From Phycisphaeraceae bacterium (GTDB taxonomy: Bacteria > Planctomycetota > Phycisphaerae > Phycisphaerales > Phycisphaeraceae), in NCBI GenBank assembly GCA_002686995.1, contig NYZC01000019.1, forward strand, positions 1-34,064: a stretch of DNA of 34,064 nucleotides. Reading direction: 5' to 3'. Positions 14,491 to 23,500 of this stretch are shown here, in pieces; position 1 is the stretch's first letter, and the number at the start of each line of letters is the position of its first letter. Made by a program: the position numbers and the translations under genes. The notes below the pieces were generated by a model. That model had not been told where the DNA came from. It saw only the letters and a list, made by a program, of their open reading frames with translations, and did no database searches.

Positions 14491-16467
14491 GTGTCCGCAG
14501 TCACCAAGGACGGCAACGGGAGGGTCGAGACCAGGGAAGTGGGTTCGGCGGTCGTGTTCTTCGCCGGTGACTCCGGTGACGGCATGCAGCTGGCAGGCAG
14601 CCAGTTTACGGACACGTCCGCGGTGATCGGTAACGACGTCGCGACCCTGCCGGATTACCCGGCGGAGATCAGGGCCCCCGCGGGGACGGTGGCCGGCGTC
14701 TCCGGCTTCCAGATCAACTTCGCCGACAAGGACATCCATACCCCCGGGGACGAGATCAACGCGCTGATCGCGATGAACCCCGCGGCGTTCCGCGCCCACA
14801 TCGACGACGTCGAGCCTGGCGGCATCGTCGTCGTGAACGACAGCGAGTTCAACAAGGTCAATCTGCGCAAGGCGGGCTATCCCGAGGCGTACAACCCGCT
14901 CGAAGACGAAAAGTACGCCGTCCGCTACAAGATCTTCCGCGTGCCGATCACCCGGCTGAACTCCGAGGCCCTCGCCGAAAGCGGAATGGGCGCCAAGGAC
15001 ATCGGGCGCTGCAAGAACATGTTCGCCCTCGGGCTGGTCTACTGGCTGTACGACCGGCCCATCACGTCGACGGTCAACTACCTCGATGGCTACTTCGGGC
15101 GCATCAAGAAGCTGCCTAAGGTCGCGGCGGCGAACGTCGCGTCGCTGAAGGCCGGGTTCTACTTCGGCGAGACCGCCGAGATGTTCCCTGTCCGCTTCCA
15201 GGTCTCGCGGGCCGCGATGGTGCCCGGCCGCTACCGCAAGGTGAGCGGCAACGAGGCGCTGGCCATGGGCCTCGTCACCGCGGCGCACAAGGCGGAGCGG
15301 CAACTGGTCTATTGCAGCTATCCGATCACGCCCGCGAGCGACATCCTGCATTCGCTCGCGACGATGCGGCACTTCGGCGTCAAGACGTTCCAGGCCGAGG
15401 ACGAGATCGCCGCGGTCTGCGCCGCGATCGGCGCCTCGTACGCGGGTCAGATCGGCGTCACGGGCACTTCGGGGCCGGGGCTGGCGCTGAAGTCCGAGGC
15501 GATCAACCTTGCCGTCGTCGCCGAGCTGCCGCTGATCGTCGTCGACGTCCAGCGCGGCGGGCCGTCGACGGGACTTCCGACCAAGACCGAGCAGGCCGAC
15601 CTGCTGCAGGCGATGTTCGGGCGCAACAGCGATTCGCCGCTGGTCGTGCTCGCGCCGCGGTCGCCGGCGGACTGCTTCCAGATCGCGATCGAGGCGGCTT
15701 CGATCGCGACGCGCTACATGGTGCCCGTGCTGATCCTGAGCGACGGCTACATCGGCAACGGCGCGGAGCCGTGGCTGATTCCCGATCCGGCGACCATTCC
15801 CCGGATCGAGGTCGCCCGGCCGAGCGATCCGGAGGGTTACGAGGTCTACGGACGCAACGACCACCTGGCCCGTCCGTGGGCCGTGCCCGGCACGCCTGGG
15901 TTCGAGCACCGCGTCGGCGGGCTGGAGAAGCAGCACGTCACGGGCAACGTGTCCTACGACGCCGAGAACCACCAGTTCATGACCGTGCTGCGGCGCGAGA
16001 AGGTCCAGCGCGTCGCAAGCGGCATCCCGCCGGTCGAGCCGCTCGGCGCCGGCGCGGGCGACCTGCTTCTCGTCGGGTGGGGCGGCACGTACGGGGCGAT
16101 CACGACGGCCGTGAACCGGGCCCGCAAGGACGGCAAGAGCGTGGCGGCCATTCACCTGCGCCACCTCAACCCGCTGCCGCCGAATTTCAGGGCGGTCCTC
16201 GAGAAGTTCAAGCGCGTGCTCGTGCCCGAGCTGAACACGGGCCAGCTGCGCATGCTCATCCGGTCGCGGTTGCTCGTCGACGCGCGGGGCCTGAACAAGA
16301 TCCAGGGCAAGCCGTTCCTGGTCGAGGAGATCGAGCAGGCGATCGACCTGATGCTCTCGAACGGTTTCGGCGACCGGGAGAGCATGATGCCCCACGAGCA
16401 CCTCGTGCGCGAGGAAGACCAGCATTACGACTTCTCGGCGCCGATCGGGAAGCACAGTGGACATTGA
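14491..16467 (+). CDS. korA: 2-oxoglutarate:ferredoxin oxidoreductase subunit alpha (gamma-alpha fusion)
   Basis: A 658-aa subunit of the enzyme converting 2-oxoglutarate, CoA and oxidised ferredoxin to succinyl-CoA. The N-terminal about 200 residues are the gamma-type domain (FFAGDSGDGMQLAGSQF, LPDYPAEIRAPAGT). The alpha domain follows, with YCSYPITPASDILHSLA near residue 273, a TSGPGLALKSEAINLAV core, DVQRGGPSTGLPTKTEQ and a C-terminal transketolase-like region (LLLVGWGGTYGAI, HLRHLNPLPPNF). Start is GTG, with AGGAG 9 nt and GAGG 4 nt upstream. The adjacent korB confirms the two-subunit KorAB form lacking a built-in ferredoxin subunit. Substrate assignment (2-oxoglutarate rather than pyruvate) rests on family resemblance. 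Confidence 0.93.
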   Translation: MSAVTKDGNGRVETREVGSAVVFFAGDSGDGMQLAGSQFTDTSAVIGNDVATLPDYPAEIRAPAGTVAGVSGFQINFADKDIHTPGDEINALIAMNPAAFRAHIDDVEPGGIVVVNDSEFNKVNLRKAGYPEAYNPLEDEKYAVRYKIFRVPITRLNSEALAESGMGAKDIGRCKNMFALGLVYWLYDRPITSTVNYLDGYFGRIKKLPKVAAANVASLKAGFYFGETAEMFPVRFQVSRAAMVPGRYRKVSGNEALAMGLVTAAHKAERQLVYCSYPITPASDILHSLATMRHFGVKTFQAEDEIAAVCAAIGASYAGQIGVTGTSGPGLALKSEAINLAVVAELPLIVVDVQRGGPSTGLPTKTEQADLLQAMFGRNSDSPLVVLAPRSPADCFQIAIEAASIATRYMVPVLILSDGYIGNGAEPWLIPDPATIPRIEVARPSDPEGYEVYGRNDHLARPWAVPGTPGFEHRVGGLEKQHVTGNVSYDAENHQFMTVLRREKVQRVASGIPPVEPLGAGAGDLLLVGWGGTYGAITTAVNRARKDGKSVAAIHLRHLNPLPPNFRAVLEKFKRVLVPELNTGQLRMLIRSRLLVDARGLNKIQGKPFLVEEIEQAIDLMLSNGFGDRESMMPHEHLVREEDQHYDFSAPIGKHSGH

Positions 16468-16505
16468 CCCGCCGGGCGCGGGTACCCAAGAGCCCTGGAG
16501 ATTCG

Positions 16506-17516
16506 ATGGCGACCAAGACCCTCCCCGTGCTGACCGCGAAGGACTTCCAGTCCGACCAGGACGTGCGCTGGTGCCCGGGTTGCGGCGATTACGCCATCCT
16601 CAACCAGATGCGCAAGGTGTGCGCCAAGATCGGCGCCCGCCGCGAGAACACGGTTTTCGTTTCCGGGATCGGCTGTTCCAGCCGATTCCCGTACTACATG
16701 GACACCTACGGGTTCCACAGCATTCACGGGCGCGGCCCCGCGATCGCGACGGGCATCAAGATCGCCAATCCCGAGCTGGACGTGTGGCTCGTCACCGGTG
16801 ACGGCGACGGCCTGTCGATCGGCGGCAATCACCTGATGCACATCCTGCGCCGCAACGTCAACGTGAAGATCCTGCTGTTCAACAACCGGATCTACGGCCT
16901 CACGAAGGGGCAGTACTCGCCGACGAGCGAGGAGGGCAAAAAGACCAAGTCCAGCCCGATGGGCGCGATCGACATGCCGCTGAGCCCGCTGTCCGTGGCG
17001 CTCGCGTCCGAGGCCAGCTTCGTCGCACGTTGCGTCGACGTCGACAAGAACCTGAGCGAGGTGCTCGAGCGCGCCGCCGCGCACACCGGCTCGGCGTTCG
17101 TCGAGATCTACCAGGACTGCAACATCTTCAACCACCAGGCCTTCGAGTACGCCACTGACCGGCAGACCAAGGAAGATCACATCATCCGGCTCGAGCACAG
17201 CCGGCCGCTGATCTTCGGGGCCGACCGCGACAAGGGCATCCGGCTGCACGATCACAAGCCGGAGATCGTGGACCTCAGCAGCGGCATCAAGGAGGACGAC
17301 CTGCTGTTCCACGACGAGCACGACGAATCGCTCGCGTTCCTGCTGAGCCGCATGAACCATCCCGACTTCCCCGAGCCGATGGGCGTGTTCTACAGCATCG
17401 AGGACGACTGCTACGAAGATCTGCTCGAGTCCCAGATCGCCGAGGCGCGCAAGGCGAAAGGCGAGCCGGATCTCGAAGCCATGTTCAACGCCGGGGATAC
17501 CTACGAGATCGAGTAG
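16506..17516 (+). CDS. korB: 2-oxoglutarate:ferredoxin oxidoreductase subunit beta
   Basis: A 336-aa thiamine-diphosphate and Fe-S subunit pairing with KorA. It opens with DVRWCPGCGDYAIL (cluster cysteines), then SGIGCSSRFPYYMDTYGFHSIHGR and the ThDP motif VTGDGDGLSIGGNH. NNRIYGLTKGQYSPTS and an EIYQDCNIFN segment with another cysteine follow. The ATG is preceded by GGAG 5 nt upstream and lies 38 bp after korA, so the two are co-transcribed. The frame is open far upstream inside korA, but that is shadow reading. Confidence 0.95.
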   Translation: MATKTLPVLTAKDFQSDQDVRWCPGCGDYAILNQMRKVCAKIGARRENTVFVSGIGCSSRFPYYMDTYGFHSIHGRGPAIATGIKIANPELDVWLVTGDGDGLSIGGNHLMHILRRNVNVKILLFNNRIYGLTKGQYSPTSEEGKKTKSSPMGAIDMPLSPLSVALASEASFVARCVDVDKNLSEVLERAAAHTGSAFVEIYQDCNIFNHQAFEYATDRQTKEDHIIRLEHSRPLIFGADRDKGIRLHDHKPEIVDLSSGIKEDDLLFHDEHDESLAFLLSRMNHPDFPEPMGVFYSIEDDCYEDLLESQIAEARKAKGEPDLEAMFNAGDTYEIE

Positions 17517-17565
17517 CGTGGGGGAAGTGGCCGCGGTTCGGAGTCCTGCGCGGTCCGATCGGCAT

Positions 17566-17667
17566 GGCGTCAGCCGGGGGGTGGGCCGGGCACGGATCGC
17601 CGTGTGGGCCGATGCACATCACTCGGGACCCGTGGGCTGACGCCGCGCGGTTCGCCAATCGGTCGGG
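17566..17667. repeat. Degenerate copy of the palindromic repeat family between korB and the SDR gene
   Basis: GGCGTCAGCC (17566-17575) and GGCTGACGCC (17635-17644) form a perfect 10-bp stem. The right arm, from 17628, reads CCCGTGGGCTGACGCC followed by GCGCGGTTCGCC. This matches the core of copies A and B at 5221 and 6129, but the terminal GGGTATG ends are absent. It occupies most of the 156-bp gap between convergent korB and SDR genes and could act as a bidirectional terminator. Confidence 0.6.
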
Positions 17668-17672
17668 GCGGC

Positions 17673-18389
17673 CTACGGGCTCGGAAACTGGATCGTTTCG
17701 CCCGCCTCGAACGATCCCGCGCCCGTGACGCAGTCGCAGATCACTGCCGCGACGTCGTCAGGTGAAAGGGTCTTCGAAGGTGGGATCTTCGACGCATCGA
17801 AAATGCTGCGAAGCATCGGGGTCTCGACGGCGCCGGGGGCGATGCCGACGGCCTGGATGCCGTGTGCGGCGCCTTCGTCCGCGGTACAGCGCGTGAACAT
17901 GTTCAGGCCGCACTTCGACGCGGCGTACATCGCGAACCCGGGAAACGGGTCGATGCTCGCCAGCGACGACACGTTGACGATGATGCCTTCGCCTTGAGCC
18001 TTCATGACGGGCCAGGCGGCGGCGGTCAGCATCATCACGCCTGAAAGATTGGTGTCGACAGCGCTGCGGATCAACTCGGGCGTGATCTCGGCGATCGGCA
18101 GCAGGGGGGCGGCGCCCGCGACGTTGAGCAACGCGTCGATGCGGCCGAACCGCTCGCGCACCTGCGTGACGAGCGGCCCGCATTGCTCCAGGTCACCGAT
18201 GTCGCACGTGAAGGAGGCGGTCTCCGCCGAGGCGTCGACCTCCGAAGCAGTCTGCTCCAGCTTCGACGCGGTGCGGCCGACGAGCGCGACCCGGTAGTTC
18301 GATGCGCCCAGCCGCAGGGCGGCCGCGCGCCCGATGCCGCTGCCGGCGCCGGTGATCAGTGCGACGGGTGGTGGTGCTGACATGGGCAT
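17673..18389 (-). CDS. Short-chain dehydrogenase/reductase (classical SDR)
   Basis: A 238-aa NAD(P)-dependent oxidoreductase with a Rossmann fold. It has the cofactor motif TGAGSGIG near residue 14, the CDIGD segment, NVAGAAP (structural NAG-like motif), the catalytic serine in NVSSLAS and the YAASK catalytic pair, then PGAVETPM. GRTASK after the second strand suggests NADP preference, as inference. The frame is open 25 codons further upstream, but that part covers the divergent promoter region; ATG 18389 or 18383 gives a normal family start. Substrate unknown. It is divergent from the M50 protease gene. Confidence 0.88.
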   Translation of the reverse strand: MPMSAPPPVALITGAGSGIGRAAALRLGASNYRVALVGRTASKLEQTASEVDASAETASFTCDIGDLEQCGPLVTQVRERFGRIDALLNVAGAAPLLPIAEITPELIRSAVDTNLSGVMMLTAAAWPVMKAQGEGIIVNVSSLASIDPFPGFAMYAASKCGLNMFTRCTADEGAAHGIQAVGIAPGAVETPMLRSIFDASKIPPSKTLSPDDVAAVICDCVTGAGSFEAGETIQFPSP

Positions 18390-18468
18390 AAGGCGGGGAG
18401 AGTGAGGAAAGTCGTGCAGCGCGCAGATGTTCAGGGCACGCGGCGCGATCCCGCGGCGACCCATGACG

Positions 18469-18474
18469 TATACT
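18469..18474 (+). promoter_or_regulatory. Candidate -10 box (TATACT) next to the M50 protease start
   Basis: TATACT ends 6 bases before the ATG at 18481 and there is no Shine-Dalgarno, so transcription would begin at or near the start codon and give a leaderless mRNA. No convincing -35 box is seen. Confidence 0.25.
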
Positions 18475-18480
18475 CATCAT

Positions 18481-19188
18481 ATGCAACCAGGGCAGTTCTC
18501 GGGTTCCTACCCGCTTTTCCGTTTCTTCGACATCCGGGTCTACCTTCACTGGTCGTGGTTCATCATGGCGGCGGTGCTCGTCGAGTTGCGCACCAAGCAG
18601 ATGGGCATGATCTGGCAGCAGGCGCTGCTCGAGGTGCTTGCGCTGTTCGGGATCGTGCTGCTGCACGAGTTCGGCCATGCGCTGGCGTGCAAGTCGGTCG
18701 GGGGCGAGGCAAAGACGATCGTCCTCTGGCCGCTCGGCGGCGTTGCGTTCGTCAAGCCGCCGCAGCGGCCGTGGCCGGTGCTCTGGAGCCTGGTGGCGGG
18801 GCCGCTGGTCAACGTCGTGCTCGTGCCGGTGACCTACGTGCTCATGGCCTCTACGGACCACGAGCTGGCCAGGGCGATGTTCCTGATCAACTTCGTGCTG
18901 CTCATCTTCAACATGCTGCCGTTCTATCCGCTGGACGGCGGTCAGATCCTGCAGACGATCCTGTGGATGATGATGAACCGCTGGCGCGCGATGCAGGCGG
19001 CGTCGGCCATCGGCGTCGCGGGTGCGATCGCCCTCGCGGTGCTCGGGTTCAATTTCGGTCAGTACTTCCTGATCTTCATGGCCTTCTTCGTCGGCTCCCA
19101 GGCGATGGAAGGCTTCCGCGTCGCCCGCGAGCTGGCCGAGGCGGAGCGCCGGCTTGGCGGGCCGATTCCGCCGGTCGACGCGTCGTAG
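18481..19188 (+). CDS. M50 (site-2 protease) family membrane metalloprotease
   Basis: A 235-aa intramembrane zinc protease. The zinc-binding motif LLHEFGHAL lies in an early helix and the second conserved motif is NMLPFYPLDGGQIL, supplying the aspartate. Other hydrophobic stretches (WFIMAAVLVEL, VLWSLVAGPLVNVVLVPVTYVL, AASAIGVAGAIALAVLGFNF, FLIFMAFFVG) support at least five membrane spans. No PDZ or CBS domain is present, so it is a minimal form. Upstream ATGs at 18463 and 18427 are possible, but MQPGQF at 18481 precedes the conserved PLFRFFDIRVYLHW start. Substrate unknown; family members often cleave anti-sigma factors or membrane proteins. Confidence 0.88.
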   Translation: MQPGQFSGSYPLFRFFDIRVYLHWSWFIMAAVLVELRTKQMGMIWQQALLEVLALFGIVLLHEFGHALACKSVGGEAKTIVLWPLGGVAFVKPPQRPWPVLWSLVAGPLVNVVLVPVTYVLMASTDHELARAMFLINFVLLIFNMLPFYPLDGGQILQTILWMMMNRWRAMQAASAIGVAGAIALAVLGFNFGQYFLIFMAFFVGSQAMEGFRVARELAEAERRLGGPIPPVDAS

Positions 19189-19208
19189 CTGAAGTCGCCA
19201 GACTTCAG
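19189..19208 (+). terminator. Hairpin CTGAAGTC-GCCA-GACTTCAG directly after the M50 stop codon
   Basis: A perfect 8-bp stem with a 4-nt loop begins at the base after the TAG. The identical stem with a different loop occurs at 25212-25231 behind another gene. No U-tract follows, so it could be a 3'-end stabiliser, protein site or repeat rather than a classical terminator. Confidence 0.55.
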
Positions 19209-19260
19209 AAGAGCGCGTCGGCGCGTCAGAGCTCGAGCGCACGTCTCGATGATGAAATCC

Positions 19261-19288
19261 GGGTGGCTGCGCTCGACCCCAGCCACCC
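19261..19288. terminator. Hairpin between convergent M50 and mqnE genes
   Basis: GGGTGGCTG (19261-19269) pairs with CAGCCACCC (19280-19288): a 9-bp stem with a 10-nt loop. It lies between two convergent genes, 25 bases past the mqnE stop, so a bidirectional terminator is plausible. Confidence 0.45.
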
Positions 19289-19312
19289 TTTGGCACTCGC
19301 AACCCGGTCCCC

Positions 19313-20446
19313 TCACCCCGCCGCGTGCACCACATCACCCTCCCGGCTCCGCTGCACCGGTCGATACAACGTGTCTCGTTCGACAGGCTCGAATCCGGCC
19401 TCCCGGATCGTGCGGCGCAGATCACGGACCGTCACCTCCTGGTGCGTGCCCTGGTCGCCGATCTTCGTGATGTCGTACCAGACCACCGTTCCGTCGATGT
19501 CGTCGACGCCGAAGTGCAGCGCCGTCTGGCTGAACTCCAGCGTCTGCATGATCCAGAACGCCTTGACGTGCGGGAAGTTGTCGAGCATCAGGCGGCTGAC
19601 CGCGAGCATCTTCAGGTCGTCGAGCGCCGTCGGGCCGGGCAGGCGCTCGAGCGCCGAGCGATCGGGAATGAACGGCAGCGGAATGACGGTCTGGAACCGG
19701 CCCGGCAACTCCTGCTCGATCGCCTCGTCCTGCGCGGCGCGAAGCAGTTCGAAGTGATGGACGCGATCCTCCAGTGACTCGATGTGCCCGTAAAGGATCG
19801 TGGCGTTCGACATCAGTCCGAGGCGGTGGGCCACTCGATGCACTTCGAGCCACTGGTCGCTGCGAATCTTGCCCTTGAACGCCTCGTCATGGACGCGGTC
19901 GTCGAAGACCTCCGCGCCGCCGCCCGGAAGCGACCCGAGTCCGGCGCGCTGCAGGTCGGACAGCACCCCCTCCGGGTCGCGAGGCCGACGGTCGATCCGC
20001 GCCAGGTGGACGATCTCCACGGCGGTGAACGCCTTGACATGGATCGAAGGCGCGGCCGCGCGGATCGCCTCGAGCATCTCGGTGTAGTAGCTGAACGGCA
20101 GGTAGGGGTGGAGGCCGCCGACGATGTGGATCTCGGTCGCGCCGGCCGCCTCGGCCGCGCGGGCCTGCTCTGCGATGTCCGCAACGTCGTGCGCGTAAGC
20201 GCCGTCCTGGTCCTTCTTGCGATAGAACGCGCAGAACTTGCAGGAAAGCGCGCAGACGTTGGAGTAGTTGAGGTGCCGGTTGACGTTGTACCAGGTCGTG
20301 AGGCCATGGCGCCGGCGCCGCACCTTGTCGGCCATGCGTCCGATCGCCCAGATGTCGCGGCTTCGCAGCAGCGCGAGGCCGTCCTCGGCGTCGAGCCGCG
20401 CTCCGGCCTCGACCTTTGCCGCGATGTCAGCGAGCGTCCGCGCCAT
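19313..20446 (-). CDS. mqnE: Aminodeoxyfutalosine synthase (radical SAM)
   Basis: A 377-aa radical SAM enzyme of the futalosine route to menaquinone. MqnE joins 3-[(1-carboxyvinyl)oxy]benzoate to S-adenosylmethionine to form aminodeoxyfutalosine. The [4Fe-4S] motif is HLNYSNVCALSCKFCAFYRK (CxxxCxxC, near residue 65). Also visible are THEIH-like ATEIHIVGGLHP, GLGSLPGGGAEVFDDRVHD, ILYGHIES and IPLPFIPD, all typical of MqnE and its relative MqnC. Length and the PGGGAEVF segment favour MqnE. It is a single gene here; other mqn genes must lie elsewhere. No Shine-Dalgarno precedes the ATG. Confidence 0.9.
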   Translation of the reverse strand: MARTLADIAAKVEAGARLDAEDGLALLRSRDIWAIGRMADKVRRRRHGLTTWYNVNRHLNYSNVCALSCKFCAFYRKKDQDGAYAHDVADIAEQARAAEAAGATEIHIVGGLHPYLPFSYYTEMLEAIRAAAPSIHVKAFTAVEIVHLARIDRRPRDPEGVLSDLQRAGLGSLPGGGAEVFDDRVHDEAFKGKIRSDQWLEVHRVAHRLGLMSNATILYGHIESLEDRVHHFELLRAAQDEAIEQELPGRFQTVIPLPFIPDRSALERLPGPTALDDLKMLAVSRLMLDNFPHVKAFWIMQTLEFSQTALHFGVDDIDGTVVWYDITKIGDQGTHQEVTVRDLRRTIREAGFEPVERDTLYRPVQRSREGDVVHAAG

Positions 20447-20524
20447 GCGGAAGGATGATAGGGCTGCGTCGTAAGGGAGGCCACCGAGCCGGCCCGTCCC
20501 CGGTCCGGAGTCGGCAATGCGCTT

Positions 20525-23500
20525 TCAGCGACGCCGACGCCGCAGGCCCGCCAGGCCGAGCAGGAGGATCGCCGCCGTGCCGGGCTCGGGCACGAACGCC
20601 TCGATCGTCGTGCTGAACAGCGGAAGGAACGGGTCGAAGCCGGGCCCGGCGTGAAGCTCGAGCACGATGTCGAAGCTGCTGAGGAAGATGTCCTCGCCGC
20701 CGCTGCCCGTCGTCATGAACGGGATGTAGTCGATGAACCCGATGGTCAGGTCCTGGTCCGGCTCGATCTCGGTCAGGAAATGCCAGAACTGGCATTCGTG
20801 GTCGCCGGGGATCTCGGGAATCGGCAGGTTGACCATGAACTCGGTGCTGGCGGACTTCCCGTCCGGCGTGACGTCGGTGAGGAAGATCTGGTCGTCGGGG
20901 AACATCTTGAGCAGCAGCGGCGGACCTTCCAGCTCGGTCAGATCGACGTGGAAAACGTACTGGCTCTGCTGCGGAAGCTGCGGCTGGCCGTTTGAAAGGA
21001 ACGTCTCGTAGAACGCCTTCGTGCCGGGGTTGTCCTGGTTGTCGACCGTGTACACCTGGTCGACGCCGCCGGAGTCGAATCCGTGGACCTCGATCTGCAC
21101 CGGCTGCGGGCCACCCTGTCCGAATCCGACCGCATCGACGACGCCGACGGTCAGCACTTCCGCCGGATTGCCGGGCGCCGTCTCCACGATGAAGTCCAGC
21201 AGGTCCGTCTGCGGATCGATGATCACCGGCTGATCGGGAATGAGCTGGAACCGCTTCGGCACGGGGTTGAAGGCCTTGCGGATATCCAGCGCGTTGAGGT
21301 CGTCCGTGGCCCGCATGCCGAACTCGCCGGCGAGGGCGTAGTAGCTGCCCGGCTTGATGTCGGGCGGGATCAGCGTGATCTCGAAGTCGAGGAAGTGCGT
21401 GTCCGGATTGAATTCGCGCTGGAAGTCGATGTAGTAGATCGACGTCGAGTCGGCGCCCGCCGGCGCGTGACCGCGCGAGAACGAGATCAGCGCCTCGTCG
21501 CGGCCGCGATCGTCACGACGGCCATCGGGCCGGTCCTCGACGAAAGCACTGGTCAGACGGTCGAGCAGCATGCCGAGCGGCGACAGGCCGGTCGGCGTCG
21601 AGACGTCGGAAAGCACCAGCGCGTCGAGCTCGATGCCCGCGGGATGAGGCATGAGGTTGAGGACCTGCTCGCCGGTCGCGTAGACGCTGAAGGTACCGGG
21701 CGTTCGCGACACGAAGATGTCGTCGGGTGAGGCGCCCGCGGGCACGCCGGCGGGTCGCGGCATCGCCAGCGAAGGCGACGCGGGGTCAAGCAGGAAGAAG
21801 ACCGAGCGATCGTGGAGGCCGTCGCCGTTCTGGTCGACCGTGGCGAGCGGGCTGTCCTCTTCGAAGGCGTCGACGTCGTCTTCGTTACCGCCGAGCAGCG
21901 AACCGCGACCGGCGGGAGCCTGCAGGCCCAGCTCCTGCTCGTCCACGAACTTGCGGTTCGACCCGATCGGCGCGCCGCCGGTGATGCGGCTGTTGTATGC
22001 CCCGAACGGCGCGAACCTCGGCGTGCGGAAGATGTCGCCCGCGGCCTCTCCGCCGGGGTCGCCGCCGATGGGGTTCATCGGTCGCGGCGTGGTGACCGCG
22101 CCGCCGACGGCCTTGGTCACGGCTTCGATATTCACGTGCGCCCCGCCGATGGTGGCCGGGTCGACCGAGAACAGCGGCACGCCGGGCGAGCTGCCGGTGC
22201 CGTCGGCGCCCCATGAAAGACCGATTACGTTGTCGCCGGGGACGATCCCCAGCGTGCCGCGCGTGCCGCCGCCGAACGCCGAAGCGCCGAACATGGCCAT
22301 CGAGGCGGGCGGCGCGAGGTGCGGCCCGACACGACTCTGCGTCGCCAGCGCGCCGCTGAGACGCTGCATGTTCGCGAAGTCGTATCCGCTGACGAAAATC
22401 TCGCCCTCCGTCTGGAAGTTCGCGGGCCCGGCCATGCCGAGGCTGTAGACGTCGTTGGGGCGTTGCACGCCGATCGGGTTCTGCGCCCAGCCTTCGGCGG
22501 CGCGGTCGACGCTGAACGCGGCGCCGTCGGTCGATCCGGATTTCCACGCCAGGGCGTAAGGGGTGTTCGCCGTGTTCGTGGCGTTGTTGACCTCGAGTCG
22601 ATAGTTACCCGTGGCGGGCACGTTGAAGTAGATGTGCTCGTGATTCTCGTTCGCGGCGAAAGAGCGGATGACCGCGGTGCCGGTATCGGTGTTGCGAAGG
22701 AGCAGGTCGAGGTTCTGGTAGGGCTGTGCGGTATAGTTGCCGACGGCCTGCAGCTGCGCGATCGTCGGTGCGGCGCCGTTGACGTGCGTGACCTGGCGAT
22801 CCCAGTTCAGCGTCGCCGCGACCAGCGCGCCGCGGTGCAGCATGCCGAGACCGTAATTGTCCTGCTGCACCGTCGGCATGGTGGGGCCGACCGTACCGCC
22901 GCGCAGTCCGTTATGCGGCTCGGTCGCCGCCTGGTACTGCTGCACGGCCGCAAGGGCGTTGACCTGTCCGGTGCCGGTCCAGGGATCGAGCGGGACCTGG
23001 ACCCGTTCGGGCGTGGCCACTGCGGCGTTGTTCAGGTCAGGGTTCCGGTTCCGGTAGGCCACGGGCCACGCCGTGCCGGGGGGGCCCGTGCGGTCGAGCA
23101 CGTGCTTGGACGCCGAGTTCATGATCGACGCCTTGAGGAACAGGCGGCCCGACGGCAGCGCGGCAACGGCGTTGGCGCGCTGCTGGAGCAGGGCGGCCAC
23201 ACCGGCCGTCAGCGGCGCCGAGTAGCTCGTCCCGATGCTGGGGCCGTAGCCTCCGGCCGGCCACCTCGCGAGGTTGGCGATGTTGCCCGGCGCGACGACA
23301 TGGATGTTGTTGCGGTTGCCGCCTCCGGGTCCCGTCTCGATGTTCGTCAGTCCGATCGCGCCCGCCGCGCTCTGGATGCGATCGTATCGACCCGTGGTGG
23401 GGTTCTGCATCGTCATCCCGACGACCAGACTGTTGAATGCGTCATCGGGGGGACCATCGAGCACGGCCGCGGGCGGGAACTGCTCGGGGCCTGCCTGAAC

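Noticed and set aside
14353..16464. 703-aa open frame on the minus strand opposite korA
   Set aside because: Its translation is Arg/Asp/Val-rich with no motifs and mirrors the third-position G+C bias of korA; korA motifs are complete. It is a shadow frame.
15312..16505. Long N-terminal extension of KorB
   Set aside because: It overlaps korA in another frame and has no motifs; ATG 16506 has a good Shine-Dalgarno and a family-like start.
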